The notes beneath the pieces were generated by a model, which was not told the origin of the DNA, made no database searches, and saw nothing but the letters and a program-made list of their open reading frames with translations. Of a stretch of DNA of 64,000 nt, positions 9,901-17,744 are shown piece by piece (position 1 is the stretch's first letter; every line of letters starts with the position of its first letter). Origin of the DNA: Streptomyces sp. NBC_00708 (lineage in GTDB: Bacteria > Actinomycetota > Actinomycetes > Streptomycetales > Streptomycetaceae); the NCBI GenBank assembly GCA_036226585.1, contig CP108997.1, forward strand, positions 4,774,001-4,838,000, given 5' to 3'. Made by a program: the position numbers and the translations under genes.

Positions 9901-10286
9901 GCCGCGCGTATGTCGTCGACTTCAAGACCGGCAAGCAGGCCCCGACGAAGGACGAGGTCCAGCGTCACCCCCAGCTCGCCGTTTACCAGGTGGCGGTGCG
10001 GGAAGGCGCGGTCGACGACGCCTTCGGCGGTACGCGGCCCGAGCCGGGCGGCGCCGAACTCGTACAGCTGCGCCAGGCCGCCCCCAAGAAGGAGGGCGGC
10101 GACGCCGCGCCCAAGGTGCAGGCGCAGGCGCCGCCGGACTCGGAGTGGGTCTCCGACCTGCTGGCGACCGCCGCGGGCCGTGTCCTGGACGAGCGGTTCA
10201 CCCCCACGACCGGCCAGCACTGCGGGCACTGCGCCTTCAAGGCGTCGTGCAGCGCGCAGCCGGAGGGGCGGCACGTCCTGGAGTAG
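6960..10286 (+). CDS. adnA: UvrD-like helicase-nuclease, AdnA-like subunit
   Basis: 1108 residues. An SF1A helicase with Walker A GPGTGKTT (about 58-65), Walker B VFVDEYQDTD, GDPDQSIYAFRGAD and the late motif MTAHRSKGLEW. The C-terminal RecB-type nuclease domain has VVDFKTGK and QLAVYQ. A cysteine in LANTCALQWFLGR together with CGHCAFKASC at the extreme C-terminus fits the four-cysteine Fe-S staple of AddB/AdnA-type nucleases. In mycobacteria AdnA and AdnB form a heterodimer that resects double-strand breaks. The assignment to AdnA rather than AdnB rests on gene order (nearest ATL) and on the terminal cysteines, which the second helicase gene lacks. GTG start; the first 30 residues are unconserved, so the true start may be downstream. 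Confidence 0.85.
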   Translation: MSTSSTTRHSPHRHARPGTTGPYRLVRTLPGSVEPPLLDAAQRAVVDHPGGPLLVLAGPGTGKTTTLVEAVAARIARGADPARLLILTFSRKAAVELRDRMAARLGAARGPQATTFHSFCYALVRAHQDADLFADPLRLLSGPEQDVTVRDLLAGQLDLEKEGRPHIRWPDELRACLTTRGFADEVRAVLARSRELGLGPDALADFARRTGRPDWGAAARFLAEYLDVLDAQGVLDYAELVHRAVLLAERPEVSAPLAGAYDAVFVDEYQDTDPAQVRLLHALAGNRGRAPGGGGGRDLIAFGDPDQSIYAFRGADVNGILDFPEMFRRADGAPAPVGVLTTSRRSGDRLLAATRLLTRRMPLTRLPSAKVRAHRELRTVREGGSVETYTYPTASTELDNIADLLRRAHLEDGVPWSEMAVLVRAGGRTLPSLRRALTSAGVPLEVDGDDLALRHEPAVGPLLTALRAVATAALRGGAADGEEVSWLDTETALTLLSSPLGAMDAADLRRLGRALRDEERAAGNRVPAPSGALLARALAEPERLVTHDPAYARGAQRLGALLRTARELLEAGGTAEEALWALWSGTPWPDRLERAALRGGAAGRNADRDLDAVCALFETAARAEERTGGRGALNFLEEVDAQDIAADTLSRRAVRPDAVRLMTAHRSKGLEWRLVVVAGVQEGLWPDLRRRGSLLEADRIGRDGLAEPLTPGALLAEERRLFYVAATRARERLVVTAVKAPADDGDQPSRFLAELGVEPRDVTGRPRRPLSVAALVAELRATTVDPAASDALREEAARRLARLAALTDDEDRPLVPSAHPYRWWGLYEPTRSAVPLRDRDQPVTLSGSALDQLANTCALQWFLGREVKADEPATAAQGFGNVVHVLADEVASGRTPADLAVLMERLDSVWDGLVFDAPWKSHQEKEQARAALERFLRWHVMDRAGRTPVASEHDFDVTLEAGEYEVRIRGSMDRVERDAEGRAYVVDFKTGKQAPTKDEVQRHPQLAVYQVAVREGAVDDAFGGTRPEPGGAELVQLRQAAPKKEGGDAAPKVQAQAPPDSEWVSDLLATAAGRVLDERFTPTTGQHCGHCAFKASCSAQPEGRHVLE

Positions 10287-10295
10287 GCCCGGGGA

Positions 10296-11201
10296 TCAGT
10301 GCTTGCGGGCCACCAGGCCGTAGACACTGACATCGGCGTCGGTGACATCGTTGATGTCCTGGTAGCGCGTACGGTCCAGCTCGTCCAGGCCCGCCACGAA
10401 CTCGGGGTCGGGGTTGTGGGCCTCCGGCAGGTCGACGACCCGCTCGGGACGCCAGCGGTGCACGGCGACGATGCCGGGGTCGAGCAGTTCCAGGCCGTTG
10501 TCGGTGACGAACCGTTCCATCTGGGCGTACGACCGGCGCACCATGGCGAAGCCGCGCTCCTTGAAACCCTTGGTGATGCTGCCGACCTGCTCCGGGTTGA
10601 GGTCCGAGCTGACATTGCTCAGGACGAGGACGCTGCCGGGGGCCAGCGCGTCCACGAGCTTCTTCACGACCGGGTAGGCCGTCTCGTCCTCGATGAAGTG
10701 GGTCACGGCCGCGAGGACCAGGGTGACCGGGCGGTCGAAGTCGAGGGTGCGGCGGGCGGCCTCCAGGATGCGGTCCGGGTCCCGCAGATCCGCCTCGATG
10801 TAGTCGGTACGGCCCTCGGGACCGCTGGTGAGCAGGGCCTGCGCGTGGACGAGGACGACCGGGTCGTTGTCGACGTAGACCACGCGCGACTCGGGCGCGA
10901 TGCCCTGCGCGATCTGGTGCACGTTCGCCTGCGTCGGCAGTCCGGTGCCGATGTCCAGGAACTGCCGGATGCCGTCGCTCGCCGCGAGGGTCACCGCGCG
11001 CCGCATGAAGTCCCGGTTGTGCCGCACGGTGAGGTAGCCGCGCGGATTGGCGGCCAGGGCCATGGCGGCGGCCTCGCGGTCGGCCGGGTAGTTGTCCTTG
11101 CCGCCGAGGAAGACGTCGTAGACCCGCGCGGGGTGCGCCTTCGTCGTGTCGATGCGCTTCCTGAGCTCGGTGGCGTCAGGGGCGGGTGCGTCGGCGCTCA
11201 T
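10296..11201 (-). CDS. SAM-dependent methyltransferase, pfam04672 (DUF574) family
   Basis: About 301 residues. The ATG at 11201 is preferred over an upstream ATG at 11234 because ACGAGGAC sits seven bases before it. Family signatures are ARVYDVFLGGKDNYPADR near the N-terminus, a SAM-binding loop FLDIGTGLPTQANVH, VVYVDNDPVVLVHA (acidic residue for the ribose) and LVLAAVTHFI. This family is expanded in Streptomyces and its substrates are largely unknown. It lies opposite to and between adnA and adnB, nine bases from the end of adnA, so it separates two genes that are contiguous in mycobacteria. A TAAATT element just upstream on its strand (around 11240) is a possible -10. Confidence 0.85.
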   Translation of the reverse strand: MSADAPAPDATELRKRIDTTKAHPARVYDVFLGGKDNYPADREAAAMALAANPRGYLTVRHNRDFMRRAVTLAASDGIRQFLDIGTGLPTQANVHQIAQGIAPESRVVYVDNDPVVLVHAQALLTSGPEGRTDYIEADLRDPDRILEAARRTLDFDRPVTLVLAAVTHFIEDETAYPVVKKLVDALAPGSVLVLSNVSSDLNPEQVGSITKGFKERGFAMVRRSYAQMERFVTDNGLELLDPGIVAVHRWRPERVVDLPEAHNPDPEFVAGLDELDRTRYQDINDVTDADVSVYGLVARKH

Positions 11202-11343
11202 ATGACCGTCCTCGTAAGGCTGTTGGTGCGACAAGCAGACAATTTAGACCTGTTCCGGTGTGATGCGTGCCACCGGGAGAGGGAGACGGATGCGGGCTCC
11301 GCGGCTTCGTCTGTTGTCGGTGGCGCCGGTTAGCCTCTGTGGA

Positions 11344-14300
11344 GTGTCCCCGCGCCTCACCGATCCCGAGCAGCTCAAGGAGCTTCTGGGCATCCCCTTC
11401 ACCCCGGAGCAGACGGCCTGCATCACCGCGCCGCCCGCCCCGCAGGTGATCGTGGCCGGAGCCGGATCGGGGAAGACCACGGTGATGGCCGCCCGCGTGG
11501 TGTGGCTGGTCGGCACCGGCCAGGTCGCCCCCGAGCAGGTCCTCGGACTCACCTTCACCAACAAGGCGGCCGGTGAGCTGGCCGAGCGCGTACGCAAGGC
11601 ACTCGTCGCCGCCGGAGTCACCGACCCGGATGTGATCGACCCGGACAACCCCCCGGGCGAGCCCGGCATCTCCACGTACCACGCCTTCGCCGGGCGGCTG
11701 CTGACCGAGCACGGGCTGCGCATCGGGCTCGAACCGGGCGTCCGCCTCCTCGCCGACGCCACCCGCTACCAGCTCGCCGCCCGCGTGCTGCGCGAGGCCC
11801 CCGGCCCCTACCCCGCGCTGACCAGGTCCTTCCCCACCCTCGTCAGCGACCTGCTCGCCCTCGACGCCGAACTGGCCGAACACCTCGTACGCCCCGAACA
11901 GCTCGACGCGTACGACACAGAGCTGCTGCGCACGCTGGAGACGGCCCGGCTCAGCAACGCCGAACTGCGCAAGATCCCCGAGACCGCCGGGGCCCGCCGC
12001 GAACTGCTCGCGCTGACCCGGCGCTACCGCGAGGCGAAGCGGAGCCGCGACCTCCTCGACTTCGGCGACCAGATCGCCCTCTCCGCCGAGCTGGCCCTCA
12101 CCCGCCCCGAGGTCGGCGCGATCCTGCGCGACGAGTACCGCGTCGTCCTGCTCGACGAGTACCAGGACACCTCCGTCGCCCAGCGGCTCCTGCTCTCCGC
12201 CCTCTTCGGCAGCGGCCCCGGCACCGCCCCGACCGGGCATGCCGTCACCGCCGTCGGCGACCCCTGCCAGGCCATCTACGGCTGGCGCGGCGCCTCCGTC
12301 GCCAACCTCGACGACTTCCCGCAGCACTTCCCGCACGCCGACGGCACCCCCGCCACCCGCTACGCGCTGAGCGAGAACCGCCGCAGCGGAGGCCGTCTCC
12401 TCCACCTCGCCAACGGGCTCGCCGCGCCCCTGCGCGCCATGCACGAGGGCGTCGAGGCCCTGCGCCCCGCCCCCGGCGCCGAGCGCGACGGCCTCGTCCG
12501 CTGCGCCCTGCTGCCCACCCACACCGAGGAGATCGCCTGGCTCGCGGACTCCATCGCCCACCTCGTGCGCACCGGCAAGGCGCCCGGCGAGATCGCCGTC
12601 CTGTGCCGCACCGCCGGTGACTTCCCGGAGATCCAGGCCGCGCTGGTCGCCCGCGACATCCCGGTCGAGGTCGTCGGCCTCTCCGGGCTGCTCCACCTCC
12701 CCGAGGTCGCGGACCTCGTCGCCGTCTGCGAAGTGCTCCAGGACCCGGGGGCCAACGCCGCCCTCGTCCGCCTGCTCACCGGCCCCCGCTGGCGGATCGG
12801 CCCTCGCGACCTGGCCCTGCTCGGCCGCCGGGCCCGCTTCCTCGTCCACCGCGCCACCCACGGAGACGACGAGGACTCCGACCCCGACCGCAGGCTCGCC
12901 GAGGCCGTCGAGGGGGTCGACCCGGCCGAGGTGATCTCGCTCGCCGACGCCCTGGACACCTTCCTGGACGCGGGCGGCGAGGAGGACGACCGGCTTCCGT
13001 TCTCCGCCGAGGCCCGGATCCGCTTCGCCCGCCTCGCCGCCGAACTGCGCGACCTGCGCCGCTCGCTCGCCGACCCCCTGATGGACGTCCTCCACCGGGT
13101 CCTGGCCACCACCGGCCTGGAGGTCGAGCTCTCCGCGTCCCCGCAGGCCCTGGCCGCCCGCCGCCGCGAGACCCTGGGCAATTTCCTCGACGTCGCCGCC
13201 CGCTTCGCCGCCGTCGACGGCGAGGCCACGCTGCTCGCCTTCCTCGGCTTCCTGCGCACCGCCGCCCAGTACGAGAAGGGCCTCGACAACGCGCTGCCCG
13301 GCGGCGAGAACACCGTCAAGGTCCTCACCGCCCACAAGTCCAAGGGCCTGGAATGGGACGTCGTCGCGGTGCCCGGACTGGTCACCGGCCAGTTCCCCAG
13401 CGGCCAGTCCCGCGACGCCTGGACCTCCCAGGCCAAGGTCCTCCCGCACGCCCTGCGCGGCGACACCGCCACGCTGCCCGCCCTGCACACCTACGACGCC
13501 AAGGGCCTCAAGGGCTTCAAGGAGGAGATGAAGGAGCACCAGCACACGGAGGAGCTGCGCCTCGGCTACGTCACCTTCACCCGCCCCCGCACGCTGCTCC
13601 TCGGCTCCGGCCACTGGTGGGGCCCCAGCCAGAAGAAGCCGCGCGGCCCGTCCCCCTTCCTGCACGCGCTGTACGAGCACTGCGCCGCCGGGTACGGGGA
13701 GATCGAGGCGTGGGCGGACGAGCCCGCCGAGACCGACGAGAACCCCGCCCTGGCCGAGGCGTCCGCCGATCACGCCTGGCCGCTCCCGCTGGACGACACC
13801 GCCCTGGCCCGCCGCAGGGCCGCCGCGGACACGGTGCTGCGACTGCTGGCGGAGGGGGAGACGCCGGTCCCGGACGCCGCGCCTCTTTCCGACGACGCGC
13901 TGTTCCCGGACGACGCGCCGTTCCCCGACGAGGACCCCTTCTTCGACGAGGCCCCGTTCCCGGACGGCGACGACGCGCCGCCCCCGGCGGCCCCGTCCGC
14001 CCCGCCGGTCCCGCACGTCCCGACCCCCCGCGCCCCCGCCCGCCTCACCCCCGAGGAGGCCCGCACCCTCGCCTCCTGGGACCGGGACCTGGACGCGCTG
14101 GCCGGGGAGCTGCGCCGGGCCCGCGCCACCGTGCGCGACGTGCTCGTCCCCGCCTCGCTCTCCGCCACCCAGCTGCTGCGCCTCGCCGACGACCCCGACG
14201 GCTTCGCCCGGGAGCTGGCCCGGCCCATGCCCCGCCCGCCGCAGCCGGCCGCCCGCCGGGGCACCCGCTTCCACGCCTGGGTGGAGTCCCGCTTCGAGGA

Positions 14301-14745
14301 ACTGCCGCTGCCCATGCTCGGCCCCGACGAGCTGCCCGGCGGCGACGAGAGCGACGCCGACATCGCGGACGAACAGGATCTCGCCGCGCTGAAGGAGGCC
14401 TTCGAGCGGACCCCGTACGCCCGCCGCACCCCGTACCGCGTGGAGACGCCGTTCCAGATCACGCTGGCCGGCCGGGTGATCCGGGGCCGTATCGACGCCG
14501 TGTACCGCACGGGAGACACGTACGAGATCGTCGACTGGAAGACCAGCCGCACCCACACCGCCGACCCGCTCCAGCTCGCCGTCTACCGGCTGGCCTGGGC
14601 CGAACTGCACGGACTGCCGCTCACCGACGTCACCGCCACCTTCCTCTTCGTGCGCAGTGGCGAGGCCGTGCGCCCCGCCTCCCTGCCGGGCCGCCCGGAG
14701 CTGGAGCGCATCCTCCTGGATGAGCCACCTCCGTCGGACGGATAA
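11344..14745 (+). CDS. adnB: UvrD-like helicase-nuclease, AdnB-like subunit
   Basis: About 1133 residues from the GTG at 11344. An ATG at 11290 behind GGGAG is the main alternative, but similarity begins at the SPRLTDPEQLKELL segment. SF1A helicase motifs are AGAGSGKTTV, LTFTNKAAGEL, VLLDEYQDTS, GDPCQAIYGWRGA and LTAHKSKGLEWD. An acidic, Pro-rich insert (around 13900-14040) precedes the C-terminal RecB nuclease domain with EIVDWKTSR and QLAVYRLAW. Unlike AdnA it has no terminal cysteine cluster. Expected to be the partner motor and nuclease of AdnA in double-strand break end resection. It ends ten bases before the M20 peptidase gene. Confidence 0.86.
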   Translation: MSPRLTDPEQLKELLGIPFTPEQTACITAPPAPQVIVAGAGSGKTTVMAARVVWLVGTGQVAPEQVLGLTFTNKAAGELAERVRKALVAAGVTDPDVIDPDNPPGEPGISTYHAFAGRLLTEHGLRIGLEPGVRLLADATRYQLAARVLREAPGPYPALTRSFPTLVSDLLALDAELAEHLVRPEQLDAYDTELLRTLETARLSNAELRKIPETAGARRELLALTRRYREAKRSRDLLDFGDQIALSAELALTRPEVGAILRDEYRVVLLDEYQDTSVAQRLLLSALFGSGPGTAPTGHAVTAVGDPCQAIYGWRGASVANLDDFPQHFPHADGTPATRYALSENRRSGGRLLHLANGLAAPLRAMHEGVEALRPAPGAERDGLVRCALLPTHTEEIAWLADSIAHLVRTGKAPGEIAVLCRTAGDFPEIQAALVARDIPVEVVGLSGLLHLPEVADLVAVCEVLQDPGANAALVRLLTGPRWRIGPRDLALLGRRARFLVHRATHGDDEDSDPDRRLAEAVEGVDPAEVISLADALDTFLDAGGEEDDRLPFSAEARIRFARLAAELRDLRRSLADPLMDVLHRVLATTGLEVELSASPQALAARRRETLGNFLDVAARFAAVDGEATLLAFLGFLRTAAQYEKGLDNALPGGENTVKVLTAHKSKGLEWDVVAVPGLVTGQFPSGQSRDAWTSQAKVLPHALRGDTATLPALHTYDAKGLKGFKEEMKEHQHTEELRLGYVTFTRPRTLLLGSGHWWGPSQKKPRGPSPFLHALYEHCAAGYGEIEAWADEPAETDENPALAEASADHAWPLPLDDTALARRRAAADTVLRLLAEGETPVPDAAPLSDDALFPDDAPFPDEDPFFDEAPFPDGDDAPPPAAPSAPPVPHVPTPRAPARLTPEEARTLASWDRDLDALAGELRRARATVRDVLVPASLSATQLLRLADDPDGFARELARPMPRPPQPAARRGTRFHAWVESRFEELPLPMLGPDELPGGDESDADIADEQDLAALKEAFERTPYARRTPYRVETPFQITLAGRVIRGRIDAVYRTGDTYEIVDWKTSRTHTADPLQLAVYRLAWAELHGLPLTDVTATFLFVRSGEAVRPASLPGRPELERILLDEPPPSDG

Positions 14746-14755
14746 GCTGAAGGTC

Positions 14756-16150
14756 ATGAGCGACACCCCGGACAGCGCTGTCCGTACGTACACCGAGCAG
14801 CACCGCACAGCCTTCCTCGACGACCTTTCCGAGTGGCTGCGCATCCCCTCCGTATCCGCTCAGCCGGAGCACGAGGGCGACGTACGGCGCAGCGCCGAGT
14901 GGCTGTCCGCCAAGCTGAAGGAGACCGGCTTCCCGGTCACCGAGATCTGGGAGACGGACGGGGCACCCGCCGTCTTCGCCGAGTGGCCGTCCGAGGACCC
15001 GGCCGCCCCCACGGTCCTGGTGTACGGACACCACGACGTGCAGCCCGCGGCCCGCGAGGACGGCTGGAGCACCGAGCCGTTCGAGCCGGTGATCCGCGAC
15101 GGCCGGATGTACGGGCGCGGCGCGGCCGACGACAAGGGGCAGGTGTTCTTCCACACCCTCGGCGTCCGGGCCCACCTCGCCGCCACCGGCCGCAGCACCC
15201 CCGCCGTGCACCTCAGGCTGGTCGTCGAGGGCGAGGAGGAGTCGGGCTCCCCGCACTTCCGCGAACTGGTCGAGCGGCACGCCGACCGCCTCGCCGCCGA
15301 CGTCGTGATCGTCTCCGACACCGGCATGTGGAACGAGACCACGCCGACCGTCTGCACCGGGATGCGCGGCCTCGCCGAGTGCGAGATCGAGCTGCACGGA
15401 CCCGCGCAGGACATCCACTCGGGCTCGTTCGGCGGCGCCGTGCCCAACCCGGCGACCGAGATCGCCCGCCTCGTCGCGGCGCTCCACGACACGGACGGAC
15501 GGGTCGCGGTCCCCGGCTTCTACGACGGCGTGGCCGAACTCACCGACACCGAACGCGCTCTCTTCGCCGAGCTGCCGTTCGAGGAGGCCGACTGGCTGCG
15601 CACCGCCAAGTCCCGGGCCGCCTCCGGCGAGGCGGGGTACTCCACACTGGAGCGGATCTGGGCCCGCCCGACCGCCGAGGTCAACGGCATCGGCGGCGGC
15701 TACCAGGGCGCCGGCAGCAAGACGATCATCCCCTCGTCCGCCCGCGCCAAGATCAGCTTCCGCCTGGTGGCCGGCCAGGACCCCGACCACATCCAGCAGG
15801 TCGTACGGGCCTGGGCCGAGGCCCGTATCCCGGCCGGAATCAGCCACCGGATCACTTTCCTGCCCGCCACCCGGCCCTGCCTGACGCCCCTGGACCACCC
15901 GGCGCTCCAGGCCGTGGTCCGGGCCATGGGCCGGGCGTTCGGGCGGAAGGTCCTCTTCACCCGGGAAGGAGGCTCGGGACCCGCCGCCGACCTCCAGGAC
16001 GTGCTCGGCGCGCCCGTCCTCTTCCTCGGCATCTCCGTACCGTCCGACGGCTGGCACGCCCCCGACGAGAAGGTCGAACTGGACCTGCTGTTCAAGGGCG
16101 TCGAGACAGCCGCCCACCTCTGGAGCGACCTGGCGGCCGCCCTCCGCTGA
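14756..16150 (+). CDS. M20-family metallodipeptidase
   Basis: 464 residues. A two-zinc aminoacylase/carboxypeptidase-type hydrolase: YGHHDVQPA (first zinc His), GAADDKGQ (bridging Asp), EGEEESGS (catalytic Glu and zinc Glu), SDTGMW and the late WHAPDEKVEL (zinc His). The inserted dimerisation domain covers the middle third. The closest described group is the ArgE/DapE/dipeptidase family; likely substrates are dipeptides. A TAAGCT hexamer at about 14742-14747 places transcription start at or next to the ATG, so a leaderless transcript is possible even though the gene is only ten bases from adnB. Confidence 0.88.
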   Translation: MSDTPDSAVRTYTEQHRTAFLDDLSEWLRIPSVSAQPEHEGDVRRSAEWLSAKLKETGFPVTEIWETDGAPAVFAEWPSEDPAAPTVLVYGHHDVQPAAREDGWSTEPFEPVIRDGRMYGRGAADDKGQVFFHTLGVRAHLAATGRSTPAVHLRLVVEGEEESGSPHFRELVERHADRLAADVVIVSDTGMWNETTPTVCTGMRGLAECEIELHGPAQDIHSGSFGGAVPNPATEIARLVAALHDTDGRVAVPGFYDGVAELTDTERALFAELPFEEADWLRTAKSRAASGEAGYSTLERIWARPTAEVNGIGGGYQGAGSKTIIPSSARAKISFRLVAGQDPDHIQQVVRAWAEARIPAGISHRITFLPATRPCLTPLDHPALQAVVRAMGRAFGRKVLFTREGGSGPAADLQDVLGAPVLFLGISVPSDGWHAPDEKVELDLLFKGVETAAHLWSDLAAALR

Positions 16151-16193
16151 ATTCTCTGACGCCCGATCCATCCCGGGGGAGTAGGAAGCACCT

Positions 16194-17141
16194 GTGAGCA
16201 CCTTCGACAACGCCACCACGGACCGGCCCATCGGTCTGACCGCGCCGAGCGGCATCGACCGCGCGGCGCACCACCGCCTCGACGAGGCATGGCTGTCCGC
16301 CGCGTGGAGCCACCCGACGACCCGGGTCTTCGTGGTCTCCGGGGGCCAGGTGCTGATCGACGACACCGACGACGGCACCGAACTCGTGATGACGCCCGCC
16401 TTCGAGGCACCCGTCACCGAGACCCACCGCTACTTCCTCGGCACCGACGCGGACGGCGTCAGCTACTTCGCCCTCCAGAAGGACACGCTGCCGGGCCGCA
16501 TGGACCAGTCGGCGCGCCCGGCGGGGCTGCGTGAGGCGGGCCTGCTGCTCGGCCCCCGCGACGCCGGCCTGATGGTGCACGCGGTGGCCCTGGAGAACTG
16601 GCAGCGGCTGCACCGCTTCTGCTCCCGCTGCGGCGAGCGCACGGTCATCGCGGCGGCCGGCCACATCCGCCGCTGCCCGGCCTGCGGCGCCGAGCACTAC
16701 CCGCGCACCGACCCGGCGGTCATCATGCTCGTCACCGACGACCAGGACCGCGCACTGCTCGGCCGCCAGGTCCACTGGCCCGAGGGCCGCTTCTCCACGC
16801 TCGCCGGATTCGTCGAGCCGGGCGAGTCGATCGAGCAGTCCGTGGCGCGCGAGGTCTTCGAGGAGGCGGGCGTCACGGTCGGCGAGGTCGAGTACGTCGC
16901 CAGCCAGCCCTGGCCCTTCCCGTCCAGCCTGATGCTGGGCTTCATGGCCCGTGCCACGACGTTCGACATCAACGTGGACGGCGAGGAGATCGAGGAGGCG
17001 CGCTGGTTCTCCCGCGAGGAGCTGACCGCCGCCTTCGAGTCGGGCGAGATCCTGCCGCCGTTCGGCATCTCGATCGCCTCCCGGCTGATCGAGCTCTGGT
17101 ACGGCAAGCCGCTCCCGAAGCCGGTGCGCGCGGCGGTCTGA
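16194..17141 (+). CDS. nudC: NADH pyrophosphatase / NAD-RNA decapping enzyme NudC
   Basis: 315 residues. A four-cysteine zinc ribbon (Cys143, 146, 161, 164 in CSRCGERT and CPACGAEHYPRTDP) precedes a complete Nudix box at about 205-227 (GFVEPGES to REVFEEAGV). The SQPWPFP motif follows (237-243), which is diagnostic of NudC as opposed to other Nudix enzymes. NudC hydrolyses NADH to NMNH and AMP and removes NAD caps from RNA. The GTG start lies eight bases after TAGGA. In M. tuberculosis nudC also lies next to mycoredoxin and uvrD2, so the order is conserved. Confidence 0.95.
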   Translation: MSTFDNATTDRPIGLTAPSGIDRAAHHRLDEAWLSAAWSHPTTRVFVVSGGQVLIDDTDDGTELVMTPAFEAPVTETHRYFLGTDADGVSYFALQKDTLPGRMDQSARPAGLREAGLLLGPRDAGLMVHAVALENWQRLHRFCSRCGERTVIAAAGHIRRCPACGAEHYPRTDPAVIMLVTDDQDRALLGRQVHWPEGRFSTLAGFVEPGESIEQSVAREVFEEAGVTVGEVEYVASQPWPFPSSLMLGFMARATTFDINVDGEEIEEARWFSREELTAAFESGEILPPFGISIASRLIELWYGKPLPKPVRAAV

Positions 17142-17160
17142 CCGGGCCCGGACACACCGC

Positions 17161-17194
17161 CGCCCCCTCCGGTGCGCTGACCGGAAGGGGCGGG
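17161..17194. terminator. Bidirectional stem-loop terminator between nudC and mycoredoxin gene
   Basis: Inverted repeat 17161-17174 with 17181-17194, 13 of 14 pairs with one C-A mismatch and a six-base loop. It lies between convergent genes and has no T-tract, as is usual in Streptomyces. Confidence 0.7.
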
Positions 17195-17216
17195 CGGGTG
17201 CGGGGCGCGGAAGGGA

Positions 17217-17474
17217 TCAGACCGCGAGGGCCTGCTTCACCTGGGCCAGGCTCGGGTTCGTCATGACGACGTCCTCGCCACCGCCGGCGGGGACGACCAG
17301 CACGGTCGGGACCGTCTGGTTTCCGCCATTGGCCTTCTCGACGAAGGCCGCCGACTCCGGGTCCTGCTCGATGTTGATCTCGGTGTAGGCGATGCCCTCG
17401 CGGTCCATCTGCCCCTTCAGCCGACGGCAGTAGCCGCACCACGTGGTGCTGTACATCGTCACAGTGCCCGGCAT
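17217..17474 (-). CDS. mrx1: Mycoredoxin (glutaredoxin-like, CGYC active site)
   Basis: 85 residues. A thioredoxin-fold redox protein with active site WCGYC in TMYSTTWCGYC and the cis-Pro segment QTVPTVLV. The ATG at 17474 follows GAGGAG by nine bases; an upstream in-frame ATG at 17519 would only add a charged tail. Mycoredoxin-1 of actinobacteria reduces mycothiol mixed disulfides using mycothiol and mycothiol disulfide reductase, which fits the stress genes around it. It converges with nudC and diverges from uvrD2. Confidence 0.92.
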   Translation of the reverse strand: MPGTVTMYSTTWCGYCRRLKGQMDREGIAYTEINIEQDPESAAFVEKANGGNQTVPTVLVVPAGGGEDVVMTNPSLAQVKQALAV

Positions 17475-17696
17475 GTCTTCGCGCTCCTCTGTCTCATCGG
17501 TCCCGGCAGATCCCGTCACACCCGGGCGGGCCCCGTGTCACGTCTCGTGTGTCACACGGGGGCCGGGCGTGCGGTGCCGCACGTCAGGTGAACGTACGGG
17601 GTCCGGCCGCCATTCCCGGCGCCGGGGCCCTTGCGGGACGGGGCCCGCGCGCTCCGGACGGCGCCCGGGGCATTAGTACGACGGATACCTCACCCC

Positions 17697-17705
17697 TGTG
17701 GACAA
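17697..17705 (-). promoter_or_regulatory. Perfect DnaA box upstream of uvrD2
   Basis: TGTGGACAA, the reverse complement of TTGTCCACA, the preferred Streptomyces DnaA box. It lies 40 bases before the uvrD2 start in the mrx1-uvrD2 intergenic region. A single box is not an origin but could mark DnaA-linked control of a repair helicase. Confidence 0.5.
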
Positions 17706-17744
17706 CCACCGCGCCCGTCCCGTGCGACCTGGCAGCATGGCGGG

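Noticed and set aside
5988..10274. Very long open frame antisense to the ATL and adnA genes
   Set aside because: It lies opposite genes with clear protein motifs, and its product is only Arg/Gly/Ala/Pro composition bias. Long antisense frames are expected at this GC content.
17531..17561. Hairpin CCCCGTGT/ACACGGGG between mycoredoxin and uvrD2 genes as a terminator
   Set aside because: It lies in the shared upstream region of two divergent genes, so termination makes no sense. It could be an operator, but only eight pairs are perfect and no regulator is suggested.
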